From Actinernus sp. WN-2022 (Eukaryota; Cnidaria; Anthozoa; Actiniaria; Actinernidae), in contig JAOWCC010000019.1 in the NCBI GenBank assembly GCA_030867875.1, forward strand, positions 34,019,976 to 34,083,975: DNA of 64,000 bases. Reading direction: 5' to 3'. The position numbers and the translations under genes are program-made. The notes under the pieces are model-generated. The model made no database searches. It saw only the letters and a list, made by a program, of their open reading frames with translations, and was not told the DNA's origin. Of this stretch, positions 51,574 through 63,157 are shown in pieces. Each line of letters starts with the position of its first letter. Within the stretch, counting starts at the first letter, position 1.

Positions 51574-51579
51574 TATGTT
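51574..51579. repeat. Polinton target-site duplication, right (TATGTT)
   Basis: Second copy of the hexamer found at 35661-35666, directly after the terminal ACT. Confidence 0.96.
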
Positions 51580-51683
51580 GACTTGGTGCATGTACATGAA
51601 ATGTACCATATTTTGTAAATAAATATGAAAGGTCAGTACCTTCACAGATTATTTTTGAACATCCATGATCAATATAACCTAAC

Positions 51684-51993
51684 CTGCAGTTTGAATGTCC
51701 CCTTTCAGTGTCTCCAACATGTCCATTTCTGACTGTTCTAACTCAAACACACCGTTGTCCTGATTTTTGGGACATTCATACCTTGGCCCAGCCAATTCTG
51801 TGATTCCACATGCTGAAATGATAATATAATTATGTAGTTCACGATAATAATGTGAAATAATACTGCCTCTTAAGAAGCCGTAGACACTGTTATCGAGTCC
51901 TATGACGCACGTAAGATGTTTACTTTCAATTTCGTCACGACGATTTGGAGTTTGAGGGAGATAGAGCGGTGAGTAATATTGCAATTTTTCCAT
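51684..51993 (-). pseudogene. Two exon-like blocks, unknown gene (copy 1)
   Basis: A first block starting at an ATG at 51993 reads EKLQYYSPLYLPQTPNRRDE and LTCVIGLDNSVYGFLRG. A second (51812-51684) lies between a TTTCAG acceptor and a CAG|GTTAGG donor and reads CGITELAGPRYECPKNQDNG and QSEMDMLETLKGDIQTA. The following sequence on this strand is the Polinton, which would thus sit in an intron. The second copy at 58.8-59.05 kb retains the second block, but its first block is split by the LTR element. Not recognised. Confidence 0.4.
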
Positions 51994-52259
51994 GAATTTC
52001 CTAAGGTTTACAAACTTGATTAGCTACAGCTTTCGCAGAGTGTGTGTTACCGGTCAAATGAAAGGTTTTCAAAGGTACTTTCAAGGTCTAGGTCGATGTA
52101 CTTCCCACCAATTGAATACCAAAGTGATAAGTCTCAGCACCCGGGTTTTGGGAAAAAGTTTGTTTTTCAACTCCTTGTTCGTATGAAGGAAACTCTTGAC
52201 GAAGCCGTTGTTTCACCTCTAAAATGGAATCGAAGGCTAGATTTACAACACAAATTACA

Positions 52260-52985
52260 GACAGGCAATCCAAATTGCTTGACGTTATACAGAATTATAC
52301 ATGATTTTTATATTAGCCCGACTGATTTTGGAGAAAACATTCATTTTCGCGCGATCGAGGAGGGGGAAATGTACTCCTGGTGAATTCTATTTCGCCTTCC
52401 CAGAAAGGGTCGCTGTAGAAAAGGAGAACAACTGTATGGCAGAACACCATACCGACCTCAGAAGTTCACACTTCACTCTGCAATTGGCCCTCGTGTATAC
52501 TGCAAAGTATGGCTTTCTGAGAACAACGCCAATGTCAGTGAGGTCAAACATTTTGTGCTCGATAACATCGAATCGCCAGTGCATGCAACAAATCTTGGAG
52601 GTCCTCCACTGCCAGTGACTATTCCACCCCATAGCTATTTTATTTGGGATCGTCTTGGTAGGGCTGGGAGATGTATGAACCCATCCAAGCAACATTACAA
52701 CCCGGAAATCCACGAGCGCTTTCGCCAGGCTGAAGTGCAGGTAGTCATGCTACCTCCAAAGGGCCACGAGACTAACCCGACAGAGCTATTCCAAGCTATA
52801 ATCCAGGCGAATGTGAAGTCCTGGAGAGCTCCCAATCAGTCATTTGACGAATGTGGGCCAAGGAACTTTAAATAAGCACAGCAAGCCGTATCTGATGCTC
52901 TTGGAAGGCTGAGGTTTAACACTAATGCCTTCCATGGTTGGTACGAGGCACGAGCCACCGGCCGCCATCTTCTGTGTCGCTGGGC
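52260..52985 (+). pseudogene. DDE transposase remnant (IS630/Tc1-mariner-like), copy 1
   Basis: The reading includes FVLDNIESPVHATNLGG, HSYFIWDRLGRAGRCMNPSK (second Asp), VQVVMLPPKGHETNPTELFQ (Glu) and RLRFNTNAFHGWYEARATG. The LPP.....NP.E pattern is typical of IS630/Tc1-mariner-type DDE domains. In this copy the segment with the first Asp is replaced by unrelated sequence at 52390-52490; the copy at 63.7 kb keeps it as FADERQILIGVIGPRG. Both are broken by frameshifts. Confidence 0.5.
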
Positions 52986-53060
52986 CAATGATCGCATGAC
53001 GAAAATAGTCCTCAGATGGCGTGAAAATGAGGAATCACAAGTTTTCCTTTGGCCACAGAA

Positions 53061-56000
53061 ACTATGAGTAGCTTATGAGGTTTATTTCCCAGATTCAAAC
53101 CATGCATAGCTAAACAAGTGACATTATTTCCCTGTTTCGCAACGAACGTCAATTCGAATTGAGGCCATGTTGATTTTCGTAGAAATCACGTGATTTTAGT
53201 TTTTTTACGTCATTCGAGTTTCCATATTTAGAAAGGCTGTAAAACAAAAACCGTAACATTGTTTTCGACAATAATAAAATTCCATGTATGGAATTTAATA
53301 AGGTTTTTAATAAAAAATAAATGCCGAAAAATAAGTTTGTAGTTTTTGTGTAAAATCGTAAAATGTCATGCATCAATTGTTCTGTCCAGACTACTATAGA
53401 GTGCATAGTTGCATGCTCTCAGCACAATAATATTATGCTTGCTCAGTACATGTATATTCTGAACAAGTATTCGCATGAACTGCTCATGCTTTATGTGATT
53501 TATTGGCACTGAGTCATATTTTGAAAGTTCTCAAATTGCACTTGTTCAAGCAATTACCAAAACTTCCAAAATATCACTCAGTGCCCATAAATCATGTATA
53601 TAGCACTTGTTTCCTTGTTCCTGCAATATATTTCCTCTTATAAGTCGTATCATTATTTATTTAGGTTATATTATATACTCAGGGATTTTGCTGGAATTTT
53701 AGACTATGTCAAAAAATATACCAGTTAGGGTTTACAGTAATTCAGCACTTTTCACAAAAACCTTGACCAGAATGAAACAGAAAACTGAATCTTGGTACTG
53801 AATCCCTGTATACTGTCCTTTTTTTTATTCCATGGTTACCTGTATGACCAACCTATTATATATAATTATGGTAAATGATAAGAAACATACTAATGTATCA
53901 AGCATAGCATTGGACATTTTTAATCTGGATCCTGAGACCCATAGATTTTTGGGGGCTTTGGGATCCCAAACAAATAATTTATAGGTCCCCATGTCGAATC
54001 CAAGATGGGGGTATGCCGCCTAGTCGCTAAACCAGCAAAACCTTTGGTACATGTACATGTATGCACATGCAATCATAGGAAAGGAAAAAATATATTGCAT
54101 CCCTGGGATGCATTTTTAGAAATATTTTTTCAATAAAAATGCATGACTTCTGTATTATTTCTGTCCCTGTTTATACAGATTAATTATTACATTAACTAGG
54201 AATACATTAAATGCCTCATGACCAAATAACACATAGTAATAATAAGGTCTCTATATTGTAATTTAATTAGACCCTCAACAATTTCTCTTGTTTTTCATTA
54301 ATTACTTTCAGAGCGATAACTTACAGGGAGGTCCCACAAATAGTTTGATCTCCTCCACTGCACAGGTGAGGGTGTGTTTTGGAAATTACTCCTTGACCAC
54401 GGGCCAGGATACTCAATGTCAACGACTTTCCCACATTTCGTTCATGTGAATAAATCAAGCCAATGCTGCTCTCACCTTTTTGTAATGGAATCGCCACCAA
54501 AGATTAAGAAAGAAAAACATATATGTATATATACACACACACTCTTGTTTTCAAAAACATTGCTCTGCAAGAGAGAACAAGTAACTAATTTCCATAACAA
54601 AGGCTACAATTATAATTGCACTGGTGCAAAAAAATTACACCAGTGCAAAAACGTCCACTGGGAGTTAAAATATTATTGTACTACAACATACACATATTAC
54701 ATGTAACATGCACTGTGACATTTCATTTTGCCAGTACCCTCTAAATGTTTGCTAGACACAAAATTCTACTAGCAGCCATTACCCAACCTAATTAGCTAAA
54801 TGATCAATCTCTCATAAACAGCACACATTATTTGTTGACCATTAAACTCATAATAAAAAGGGAACTAATTCTCGCTTGTCATTGTGGCCCCTAAATTTCG
54901 CAGTAAGACAAATGAAATAGCCTACTTAAAAGGAATACAATTTTCACCAAAGCTTGAATACAGGAGCAAGAAAAAAGAAGATATCAAAAACAATTATATT
55001 GAAAATAATAAAATATTGAGATCCATTTCACTTAATATAATACTGCTCACAATTATATATGATAGTACATGTATCAATCATGTACATGACTTACAAAATG
55101 AAGTTAATCAAAATTGTGCATTATATACAGACAAATCATGTATTTTTGGGTGACATTTTCCTGCATTTATCAGTTTGATTATATAGAGGTTATTCACCAA
55201 GATTGAGGATATATTGGCCAAGTTCATTTTTGTGTGTTTATGGACCGAGATGAAGTTGAGGGGAATATAACTTAAAATGCAAGGATATATATTAAATCAT
55301 TGTTAAAGTCAAGGGGAATATATATTAAAGCATTGTTACGTTAAAATGCAAAGGACAAAGAAACCGAGGTGTGATGTGAAAATATGAGATATATTCCCCT
55401 AAAGCTAAAAGAACAAAGAAAACCAAGCCATGTGAAAAAAGTGTATATATGGTCAACAATTCTTATCATTAATATTGATTCTGTATCAAGTGAATTAGTT
55501 GAATAGTACATTTCCTGATTTGAGCATTACCCTAAGACATGCTTTATTCATGTAGCTTGTAAGCAAATGATTGTTATGTTGCTTAAAGTTCTGTTTTTGT
55601 TTCATGCATGTAATTCCAGTTGAGGTTAGAATTATCTTTAAACCACTTTTAAGGCACCGTATGGTCTGTCACCTATATATATTAATGATCTAATTAAGAC
55701 TAAGAGTAAGTCTAGATATTGTCTTAATTCTAATACTGAATTGTTACTAAGCCACTAAGTCATTTATCTCTACCAGCATGTGTTTGTATAATAAAATAAT
55801 GATTCCCTATTTTACCTCACCGGCTTGAATATTCATATATATATTATAAATATTATAAATATAATGCATATGTTATAAATATAAACCTATATATAGCTCA
55901 TGGATGCAACACTCAAATCAAGAAATATTTAATTATTCACTTGATTTAGATGACTTGATCTAGAATGGATATTAATGATAACAATGTTTGATCATATATA
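53061..56000. other. Long stretch without a supported gene
   Basis: AT-rich non-coding sequence with stops in all frames and a few short local repeats (GGGGAATATA-type near 55260-55400; (TA)n near 55835-55890). Two small plus-strand frames (54374-54706, 54884-55153) have no recognisable motif. Confidence 0.55.
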
Positions 56001-56030
56001 CACTTTAATATAACTGTCTTATTTTAATAC

Positions 56031-56760
56031 CTTCTACACACTTCGTTGAGTGTGTCACATTGTAACAAACATGGTTCCAGTTGGGTCCCCAAGCTGTATG
56101 CCCCCTCTTCGGTGACAAAGAATTCATGCTCATCTGGAGCTAAAACCTTGTTATCCTTGATATGAAGCTAAACGTTTAAATAATTAATGTTAATTTGGTA
56201 ACATTTGTGCAAATTTAAAGCAAATTTTAAAGCGTTTAGAATTCTTACACTGGTGAGAAAGGCAGAACTCAGCTTGAGCTACTTAAAATTGGCATCAGTA
56301 CGATTTACACAGACATCATAGGCAAACCACTGCTATAATGAAGTAAAAAGTATAAAAACGTGTTTTTATATTGTTTGTGAGTGAAAAAAGATTACATTTT
56401 ACCTTCCTTAATCGTTACCTTCCCACTTTTTAAGACTGCTCAATTCACATTCAAATATTAGCTATCTAACGAAACTGTTTAGCATTTACGGTAGTGCAGG
56501 CAAATCGAGCTGGATTAATATTATCCGAATCGGCGCAAAAAACTATAAAACGCTTTCAAATCGCATATTTGCTACCAGGACTCAGGAGTACCAGCCCATA
56601 GCCCGAATTTAAGCCATCTCCTCGGCTGAAAATTCAGGCTAACCAGCCCGCCCAGTCCTGAGCTGTCCTGCAATCCAAAACCGCGGCAAAACGTCAAAAC
56701 GTCCTATCTCGTTCCCAGTGTCTACTCGACTTCCCTCCGATTTTTATCATCATCATCATC

Positions 56761-56803
<43 letters not shown>

Positions 56804-57562
56804 TTCGTTTTTTATTCACATTTTTATTCAGAAAATGTTTTCTGCGTTAGTATGGTTCTTTGTATTATGCACGGTCAGGCAGCTCGAGTCCAGCTCCTCG
56901 GGGTAGGAGCCAGGAGCCCAGCAGGCAGGGTATTGATTTTGCTTTAGAATATGTCATGTGTGTTACTTACATTTCTTGAGATGCACCAGTACTTGGTCCC
57001 CTGGTGCCCAAGATGCGAAGCCCTGAAATATCTTCGCTTTTCCTCTAGTTGTTGATAATCACCCTTCAGAACTCTGTAGAACTCTCTAAGGTGACTGCCA
57101 ACAACCGCTCCACCACCATATCTCCTCCGCAACAGCTCCAAAATGCGAGCTTTCGAGTCAAACGCACTACAACAATTCTGAAATGAACAGATTAATTAAG
57201 AAACATTTCAGCTTACAAAAGTTCAATGCTAGAATGCCGGTTTTGATTGCGTGCAGCTGCGTGTCATGACAGGCCACGTGGCAATTTCGCGCCACCAAGA
57301 ACTCACTTCTTTAATAAGTATCAGGACATAAAACAAAAATATACACGTGATTCTGACCTTGATTCTAGCTTTTGACCATTGTGACCCAGTACATGGCGGC
57401 CACAAGAAGCCACCGAATAGCCTTGTTCGTCGTCTCTCTGCCTGGCGCTGTTCTGCTCCAGCTCGCCCAAGAGCTTTAGAGTAAAGTCCCCGAATTCGGA
57501 GACTTCATCCCCATTTTCCATGAACGTTTTTCCTTCCCTTAGAATAAAGTGGGTTCTACCCC
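56031..57562 (-). CDS. Candidate host gene, three exons, unknown product
   Basis: Three minus-strand blocks have good splice borders. 57562-57358 lies between TTACAG and AAG|GTCAGA and reads THFILREGKTFMENGDEVSE and LKLLGELEQNSARQRDDEQG. 57177-56971 lies between TTTCAG and AAAT|GTAAGT and reads AFDSKARILELLRRRYGGGA and YFRASHLGHQGTKYWCISRN. 56167-56031 lies between TTTAG and AAG|GTATTA and reads KVLAPDEHEFFVTEEGAYSL. Each is open in a single frame and GC-richer than its surroundings, as exons are. The first exon, start and end of the gene are not seen. I do not recognise a domain. Confidence 0.45.
56746..56804. repeat. (ATC)n/(AGT)n microsatellite
   Basis: Five ATC units directly followed by about 14 AGT units. 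Confidence 0.95.
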
Positions 57563-57589
57563 CTGTAACAAAAAAAACATAACAAATTA

Positions 57590-57725
57590 CCTGGTGGATA
57601 ATGCCATCCACTCGGCGCTTGATAAATCCCTATCCAGTGACTAGCCTATCCACTGGATATAGATTTATCCGGAAACTGAGGCTATCCAATGTAGCCTTTG
57701 AAAAACCGAGCTGGAAAAACCAGCC
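57590..57725. repeat. TTATCC-rich foldback-like repeat
   Basis: Short palindromic pieces (GGTGGATAATGCCATCC, ATCCAGTGACTAGCCTATCC, CTGGATATAGATTTATCC) recall the MITE-like element at 14716-14863. Borders unclear. Confidence 0.4.
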
Positions 57726-58550
57726 GACATGATTGTAAATTATAGAGCAATTAAAGAATGCAGGGCCATTCATATATTTTTCTCATTGGCTCGGTAGTCG
57801 ATGATCTTAATCCATCCACCGGTGGCTCGGTGGTATAATGTTCTTTAAAGGTTTGAGTTACATTCTCACAGTATTAACATGAGTACTCACCTCTCCTTTG
57901 TAGTCATGCCCCTCCACAGCACAAGCGACTTGCAACCGTCCAGCCAACCGTCCGGTACTACATCAACTGCTGCATAAAAACTCAGCTCTGCTCGTTATGC
58001 GCCGCATAACTGAATAATCAATATTTTATTAAAGTACAGCATTTTCTCATAGTTTGAGGCATTGTCCAAACAAATTGACAAAGTTTTAGATACAAAAGGA
58101 GTATAGTCACAAAGAATCTGGGTGTTTCATGTGTGACTTCCGCACCGGCGACGTGATGACAAGTTGTTGAACAGAATGAGTTATTAACTAAGCCTGAGCA
58201 CCTCCCTGGCCTGAGCAATCGAGAAAAGGGATCCAAGGGCACACGTAAGGCATGGGAACGACATATACAGCCCAGGCGCCACTGAGATTCAACGACCGGG
58301 GAACTTACAATCGCACTGAAATATTAATTTAATGACAATAGAGCCTACGATCGACGTCTGTCCTGTAGCATCCGGACTGAACTCCGTACCGAAAACGAAG
58401 ACCCCCGTTTGCTCCGAATATAATTTGAATAAGGCAAATTCCCAATCAAGAGAGTATAAGTAAGAGAGGAATCTTGTAGCGTGCGGTATGCATACATAAG
58501 TTTATTCGTTCAACATGTTGGAATTGGGAAGCTATAATCTGATGTGGGAC
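57726..58550. other. Stretch without a supported gene
   Basis: No recognisable gene. A minus-strand 74-codon frame at 58018-58242 has no motif. Confidence 0.5.
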
Positions 58551-58554
58551 TGGA

Positions 58555-59051
58555 AAATCCTATTAAATGAATCCAATTAAGTGAATTTCCTACCTACATG
58601 TAGGAAAACAAATTACCAGAAATCAAAAATACCAGAAATCAAAAATACCACAATAGTACATCTATAGATAATCAATGTTTTTAATTGTTTATGTTGACTT
58701 TGTGCATGTACATGAAATGTACCATATTTTGTAAATAAATATGAAAGCTCAGTACCTTCACAGATTATTTTTGAACATCCATGATCAATATAACCTAACC
58801 TGCAGTTTGAATGTCCCCTTTCAGTGTATCCAACATGTTCATTTCTGACTGTTCTAACTCAAACACACCGTTGTCCTGATTTTTGGGACATTCATACCTT
58901 GGCCCAGCCAATTCTGTGATTCCACATGCTGAAATGATAATAGAATTATGTAGTTCACAATAATAATGTGAAATAATACTGCTTCTTAAGAAGCCGTAGA
59001 CATTGTTATCGAGTCCTATGACGCGCGTAAGATGTTCAATTTCGTCACGAC
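58555..59051. repeat. Host repeat, copy 2, with unoccupied Polinton site
   Basis: This matches the two Polinton flanks joined together: sequence like 35215-35666 runs, across a single TATGTT at 58690-58695, directly into sequence like 51580-51950. It is a paralogous pre-integration site. The minus-strand exon block (near 58803-58931) is preserved. The repeat is cut at 59051 by the LTR retrotransposon. Confidence 0.93.
59047..59051. repeat. LTR element target duplication, left (ACGAC)
   Basis: ACGAC precedes the left LTR; the same pentamer follows the right LTR at 63305-63309. The uninterrupted copy near 51937 reads TCACGACGATTTGG with ACGAC once. Confidence 0.9.
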
Positions 59052-59198
59052 GGTAGAATTGTCAGGTTTTTAATGCACACGGGTAAACAGGGAGTGTCCT
59101 TCATACAATCCACTGTGCTATATATATGTGACACGTTATCAACTGATTCAAAGGAATGCTAACGTAATACAGGATGTTGCGTCACATAGGATACTACA
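59052..59198 (-). repeat. 3' LTR
   Basis: 147 bp. Its plus-strand left base is G where the other LTR has T, so the TGTAG...CTACA terminal inverted repeat is imperfect here. A few other substitutions (for example TATATATATG versus TATATTTATG). Confidence 0.95.
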
Positions 59199-59211
59199 TC
59201 CCTTCCTTTCT
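59199..59211 (-). other. Polypurine tract
   Basis: On the minus strand AGAAAGGAAGGGA directly precedes the 3' LTR; it would prime plus-strand DNA synthesis. Confidence 0.85.
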
Positions 59212-59527
59212 GGAACGAAATTCGTTCTCTCAAACAAATCAAAATAGGAATCATAACCAAAAGAAATTTAGATTACATGCAATGGTTACTAGGATATATA
59301 TTTTAGTGAATAACTAATTCTTGAAGTAAAGCATAGTCTAGTGTCTGGTTCCCTAAATAGGAGACTCTAAAACTAATAGGACCAATATATAATGTCTCGA
59401 GTAACTAGTACATAATAAAGTCTTTAAAACGCTTGGGAGGCTTGGTTTGCCTCCTAGGTCGGTCTGCAGGTGTGGTCTCAGCAGTGTTCTGCTGCTGATA
59501 TTGCTGTGGCATGTGTATGTCACACTC

Positions 59528-60388
59528 CTAGGGTGTGTGGTCCACTGGGGCTTCGACCCTTTTGAAGAATGACGAGTTCCTGGTGATTACTCGCTCTCCC
59601 CTTTGTGCTGTGACCATTGACCCTTTGGTTTTCCTGACTTCATAGGGGGCAGGATCGTACGCGCTCTTGCTCTTCGCTTTTGACCGATCATTCTTTAGAA
59701 GCACGGAATCTCCCTTGGCGATTTGAGCGGGTTTAACAGATGCCTTCATGTCTGCGTAGAGCTTCATTTTCGCCTTGGCGTACTCGTCATTGATGCGCAT
59801 GTATTCGTCTTGGTGAGCCGCACAGTACTCTGGTAAGCGAGTCTTCATCGGCCGCCCGTACAACGCTGTAGCAGGTGGTGTCTTAGTCGAGGCGTGTGGC
59901 GCGGCGCGGTAATTCCTCAGAAACCGGTACAGCTCCTGTTTCCAACTCTTCCCTTCTATCAGTGCTGCTTTCACTGCTTTCTTTATGGTTCTCATGAACC
60001 TCTCTGCCTCCCCATTTACTCGAGGCCAGTACGGGGTAACTTTCCTATGTACGAACCCTAAGTAATTCGCAAACGCGCGAAAATCGTTACCGTTGAATGG
60101 CGGGCCATTGTCGCTTCTTAGCTTTTCTGGTACTCCAAACTCTGAGAAGATTTTATCAAGACAAGGGATTACTGTCCTGCCTGAAGTGGACTTGATTATT
60201 TCCACTACAGGAAAACGTGAGTAGTCGTCAATTAAAACGAGTAAGTAATCACCTGTCGCGAGTTCGGCAAAGTCAATACTTAGCTCTTTCCAAGCGCCGC
60301 TTGGCAACTCTGACATTTGCAGTGGCTCTGTCTGATTGACTGGTACTGTCGCTTGACACGCAAGGCAGCATTTAACGCAGTCTTCCAC
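59528..60388 (-). pseudogene. Ty3/gypsy integrase
   Basis: 286 codons. It includes the end of the zinc-binding region (DCVKCCLACQATVP), catalytic Asp in ELSIDFAELATGDYLLVLID, second Asp in KLRSDNGPPFNGNDF, and Glu in WPRVNGEAERFMRTIKKAV. A C-terminal GPY-like/SH3 part (AKGDSVLLKNDRSKAKSKSA, YDPAPYEVRKTKGSMV) follows. The frame is separated from the upstream H2C2 region by a one-base loss near 60395, so the polyprotein is broken although the catalytic core is intact. Confidence 0.9.
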
Positions 60389-60395
60389 CAGTCTG

Positions 60396-60695
60396 TCAAT
60401 ACCTGGGAACCACTTTCTCGCGTATAAGTGCCTTTGTCTTTGTCATCCCCAAGTGACCTTCATGTGCTATACCGACCACGTGATGCCTCAACGTATCTGG
60501 GATGACTATCTGTCGAACTCGTAGTATTATGTCATCGGTCACGCACAGCTCATCAGACAGCATGCGAAACTGTTCAAACTCCGGCTTAGACACGTTTCCA
60601 CTCGCAGTGAGTATCGCGCCATCGGTCGGTTCGCACAGCTTCGATGACAGCTTGAAGCGTCGGGTCAAGCTTCGTCGCGTTTCTGATTTCTTCAA
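60396..60695 (-). pseudogene. Integrase zinc-binding (H2C2) region, frameshifted
   Basis: Reading LRHHVVGIAHEGHLGMTKTK contains the two His of the H2C2 finger; the Cys pair lies in the next frame at DCVKCC. Frameshifts separate it from RNase H upstream (near 60590) and from the integrase core downstream. Confidence 0.8.
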
Positions 60696-62235
60696 GTGTC
60701 ATTGTCTTAGGAGTCGATGTGTTGGCAACATAATTCACATACTCCTCGGCAATCTTCTCCTCACGACTATTCGGTTTAGCATAAGCAAGTGGATGGCGTG
60801 ACAAGTAATCTGCTGGATTGTCGTTACCAGGGCGATAGATAATGGTGACGTCATACGGCTGTAATCGTAGTGACCATCGTTCCAAGCGAGCTGGTGGTTT
60901 AGACGCCGGATTACCGTAAATCGTAACCAGAGGCTTGTGGTCAGTGAGTACCGAGAACGGTTTGCCGTACACGTAAAGATGGAAGTGCTCACAGGTCCAT
61001 ACGATGGCGACGGCCTCTCTCTCCGTCTGAGAGTAACGCTGCTTTACGTCTGTCAAAGCCCTGCTAGCATATGCGATGACGTGACGTTCCTTTCCGTCCA
61101 ACGACGTCTGTGACAAAACGGCTGCAAGTCCGACTGGGCTCGCATCCGTCAATATCTCGGTTTTCCCATCGGGGTCAAAATATGACATCTCCGTTGCATT
61201 CGTCATGGCGTCACGCAACTTCTCCAGCGACATTTGGTGCTCTGCAGACCAAGTGAACGGGACTCCACTCTTAATATGATCTCGGAGTGGTTTAGTAATC
61301 GTCGCATAATTCTGAATAAATCTGGCGCTGTAATTGGTCATACCAAGCAGGCTTCGAACCTCGGACGCATCTTTTGGCGTGTCCATCTCGTGCACTTCGC
61401 GCACTTTCATTGGGTCTGGAGATATTCCACCCTCAGAGAACACGAAACCGTGGAATTCTAGTCGGCTCTTTTTTAACTCGTACTTATCTCGGTTCAAAGT
61501 TAGGCCACGGTCACGCAACCTTTGAAAAACTGCACGTAGGTTTGTATCATACTCCGTCTCGTTGGCTCCATAAACAAGAATATCATCACTGAAATTCATG
61601 ACACCGGAAATTCCATTCAGCGTTTCTCGTATCGCGTTGTGAAAAATTTCGGCTGCACTATTAATGCCAAAATTCAGTCTCTTGAATCTCCGAAGTCCAA
61701 GATGCGTAGAGAACGTAGTAATGTAGCGAGAATCCGGGTGCAACTCCAACTGGTTATATCCTTGGTTCAAATCCATTTTCGAGAAAGCTTTGGCGCCATT
61801 CAGATCGCTGATAATCTCGTTGACAGTTGGCGTGATATGCCTTTCTCTTTTTATTGCCTGATTTGGTTGTCGCATATCAACGCAAACTCTGACCTTTCCG
61901 GGGCTCTTTGGTTTCGGCACGACACCCACAGGGGACACCCACGGCGTAGGGCCATCCACCATCTCAAGCACTCCTAGCTCTTCGTCTTTGTTGATTTGTT
62001 CCTCCAATTGCTTTATGACATGAAATGGGACACGTCTGTGTGGCTGAGCGACGGGTTGTATTCCTTCATCTATGTGTAATTTCACTTGAAAACCCTTTAA
62101 TTTTCCCAGCCCATTGAAGATATCATCGTATTCTCTGACGAGAGAGTCGATTTCCGGCTGTTTTGACCCTTGGGATAGACAACTTGGACCAGTCCTAATC
62201 GTTGCGACGCATATCAACTCAATAGACATCCCCAA
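60586..62235 (-). pseudogene. Ty3/gypsy reverse transcriptase and RNase H
   Basis: 549 codons open. RT motifs: PWVSPVGVVPKPKSPGKVRV, CVDMRQPNQAIKRERH, FSKMDLNQGYNQLELHP, FKRLNFGINSAAEIFHNAI and the catalytic FSDDILVYG. RNase H: TEILTDASPVGLAAVLSQ, HVIAYASRALTDVKQRYSQT, EREAVAIVWTCEHFHLYVYG, LTDHKPL and NPADYLSRHP. The catalytic residues are all present. The usual GKA.YFS-like and FGL.SA patterns show small substitutions. The frame ends in a shift near 60586. Confidence 0.92.
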
Positions 62236-62450
62236 TTTCCTTTCACAACGAAGAATTTCTCTTCAGCGAGTTTCTCACCCGATTCCACTCCTGCGTGGAA
62301 CTTGCCTAGAATTGGAAGTGCCTTCTCGGATCCATATGAATAGATTTTTGCCCTTGCTTTCGTTATCTTTGGCTGATCCAGTTTTTTTATACGCCTCTTC
62401 ATCAACTATGTTAACGCTGGCTCCCGTGTCCGCGACTTCATCGACTTCAC
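62210..62450 (-). pseudogene. Aspartic protease of the LTR element
   Basis: The minus-strand reading EVADTGASVNIVDEEAYKK holds the catalytic DTGA, followed by LDQPKITKARAKIYSYGSEK and LPILGKFHAGVESGEKLAEE. A one-base break precedes the RT frame near 62225. Confidence 0.8.
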
Positions 62451-62666
62451 GGCGCCCAACGTGAGGGTTGCAAATGCATATTCATCTTCGCTATCGCTAT
62501 TATTATCATTCAGAGCATTCACGCGAGGTTTTTGTTTCCAATTCCGCCCTTGCGTTCTCTGCTGTGACGGCTTGTCCGGTGTGGAATCCTTGCTTCTGCA
62601 GCACTTTTCGAAATGATTGTATTTCTTGCATGATTAGCACTGTTTGCCAAAAGCAGCACAATTATC

Positions 62667-63132
62667 TCAACCCTTCGCATGTCGACGTCCGCAATAACCC
62701 CAGTCGTTGGTTTGGCGTGACTTCTCATTTTGTTGTTTGCGTGTGTTTGTGGTTATCTTGTTGGCGTGCGCTGACTCACTCGACTCTATTCCCTTTGCCT
62801 GGAGATCTGCCAACTCCATGGCTTTCGCCGTGTTGAGTAATTTCTCCAAGTCCATCTCGGGATCTGCTAAGGCTTTTCTTCGTAGTCGAGACGATGTGCA
62901 GTTCTGCACTATCTGTGTTTTGATTTCCCGTGCGCGATCATGAAATTCACATGATTTCGCTAGCTGCACCAGCCTTGTGTGAAATGCAGCCACACTCTCG
63001 CCAGCTTGTGAGCTTTGCCCGACGAAACCTGTACACTTCATATTCTAGATTTTTCCTTGGCGAGAAATTGGATATCAAATGCAGGAAACACTGGAAGAGC
63101 CGCCATGCTGACTGTTCTTCCTTACGTTTTTG
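62667..63132 (-). pseudogene. Gag of the LTR element, internally deleted
   Basis: Translation could start MAALPVFPAFD near 63110 but soon stops; the rest of the N-terminal capsid region is missing. The C-terminal part is recognisable: ESVAAFHTRLVQLAKSCEFH, EIKTQIVQNCTSSRLRRKAL and a CCHC zinc knuckle beginning WGYCGRRHAKG, which continues in another frame near 62660-62600. The knuckle would bind RNA. Not functional. Confidence 0.82.
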
Positions 63133-63143
63133 AGTAAAAAAAA

Positions 63144-63157
63144 TCCTCTTCGCCAGA
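63144..63157 (-). other. Putative primer-binding site region
   Basis: Directly inside the 5' LTR on the minus strand the sequence reads TCTGGCGAAGAGGA; the TGG could pair with a tRNA 3' CCA end. The tRNA is not identified. Confidence 0.45.

Larger units (their letters stand above)
51574..53060. repeat. Host repeat, copy 1 (right flank of Polinton)
   Basis: Direct repeat of 58690-59051 plus 63305-64000. It holds two minus-strand exon-like blocks (51684-51812 and up to 51993) and a plus-strand DDE transposase remnant. The Polinton lies at its left border and the LTR element interrupts the other copy. Confidence 0.88.

Noticed and set aside
52555..52875. 106-codon frame as an intact host gene
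   Set aside because: The motif pattern (WDRLGRAGR, LPP...NP.E) fits a DDE transposase and the frame is only part of it.
56761..56804. Trinucleotide run as a coding poly-amino-acid tract
   Set aside because: It lies outside any open frame; simple microsatellite.
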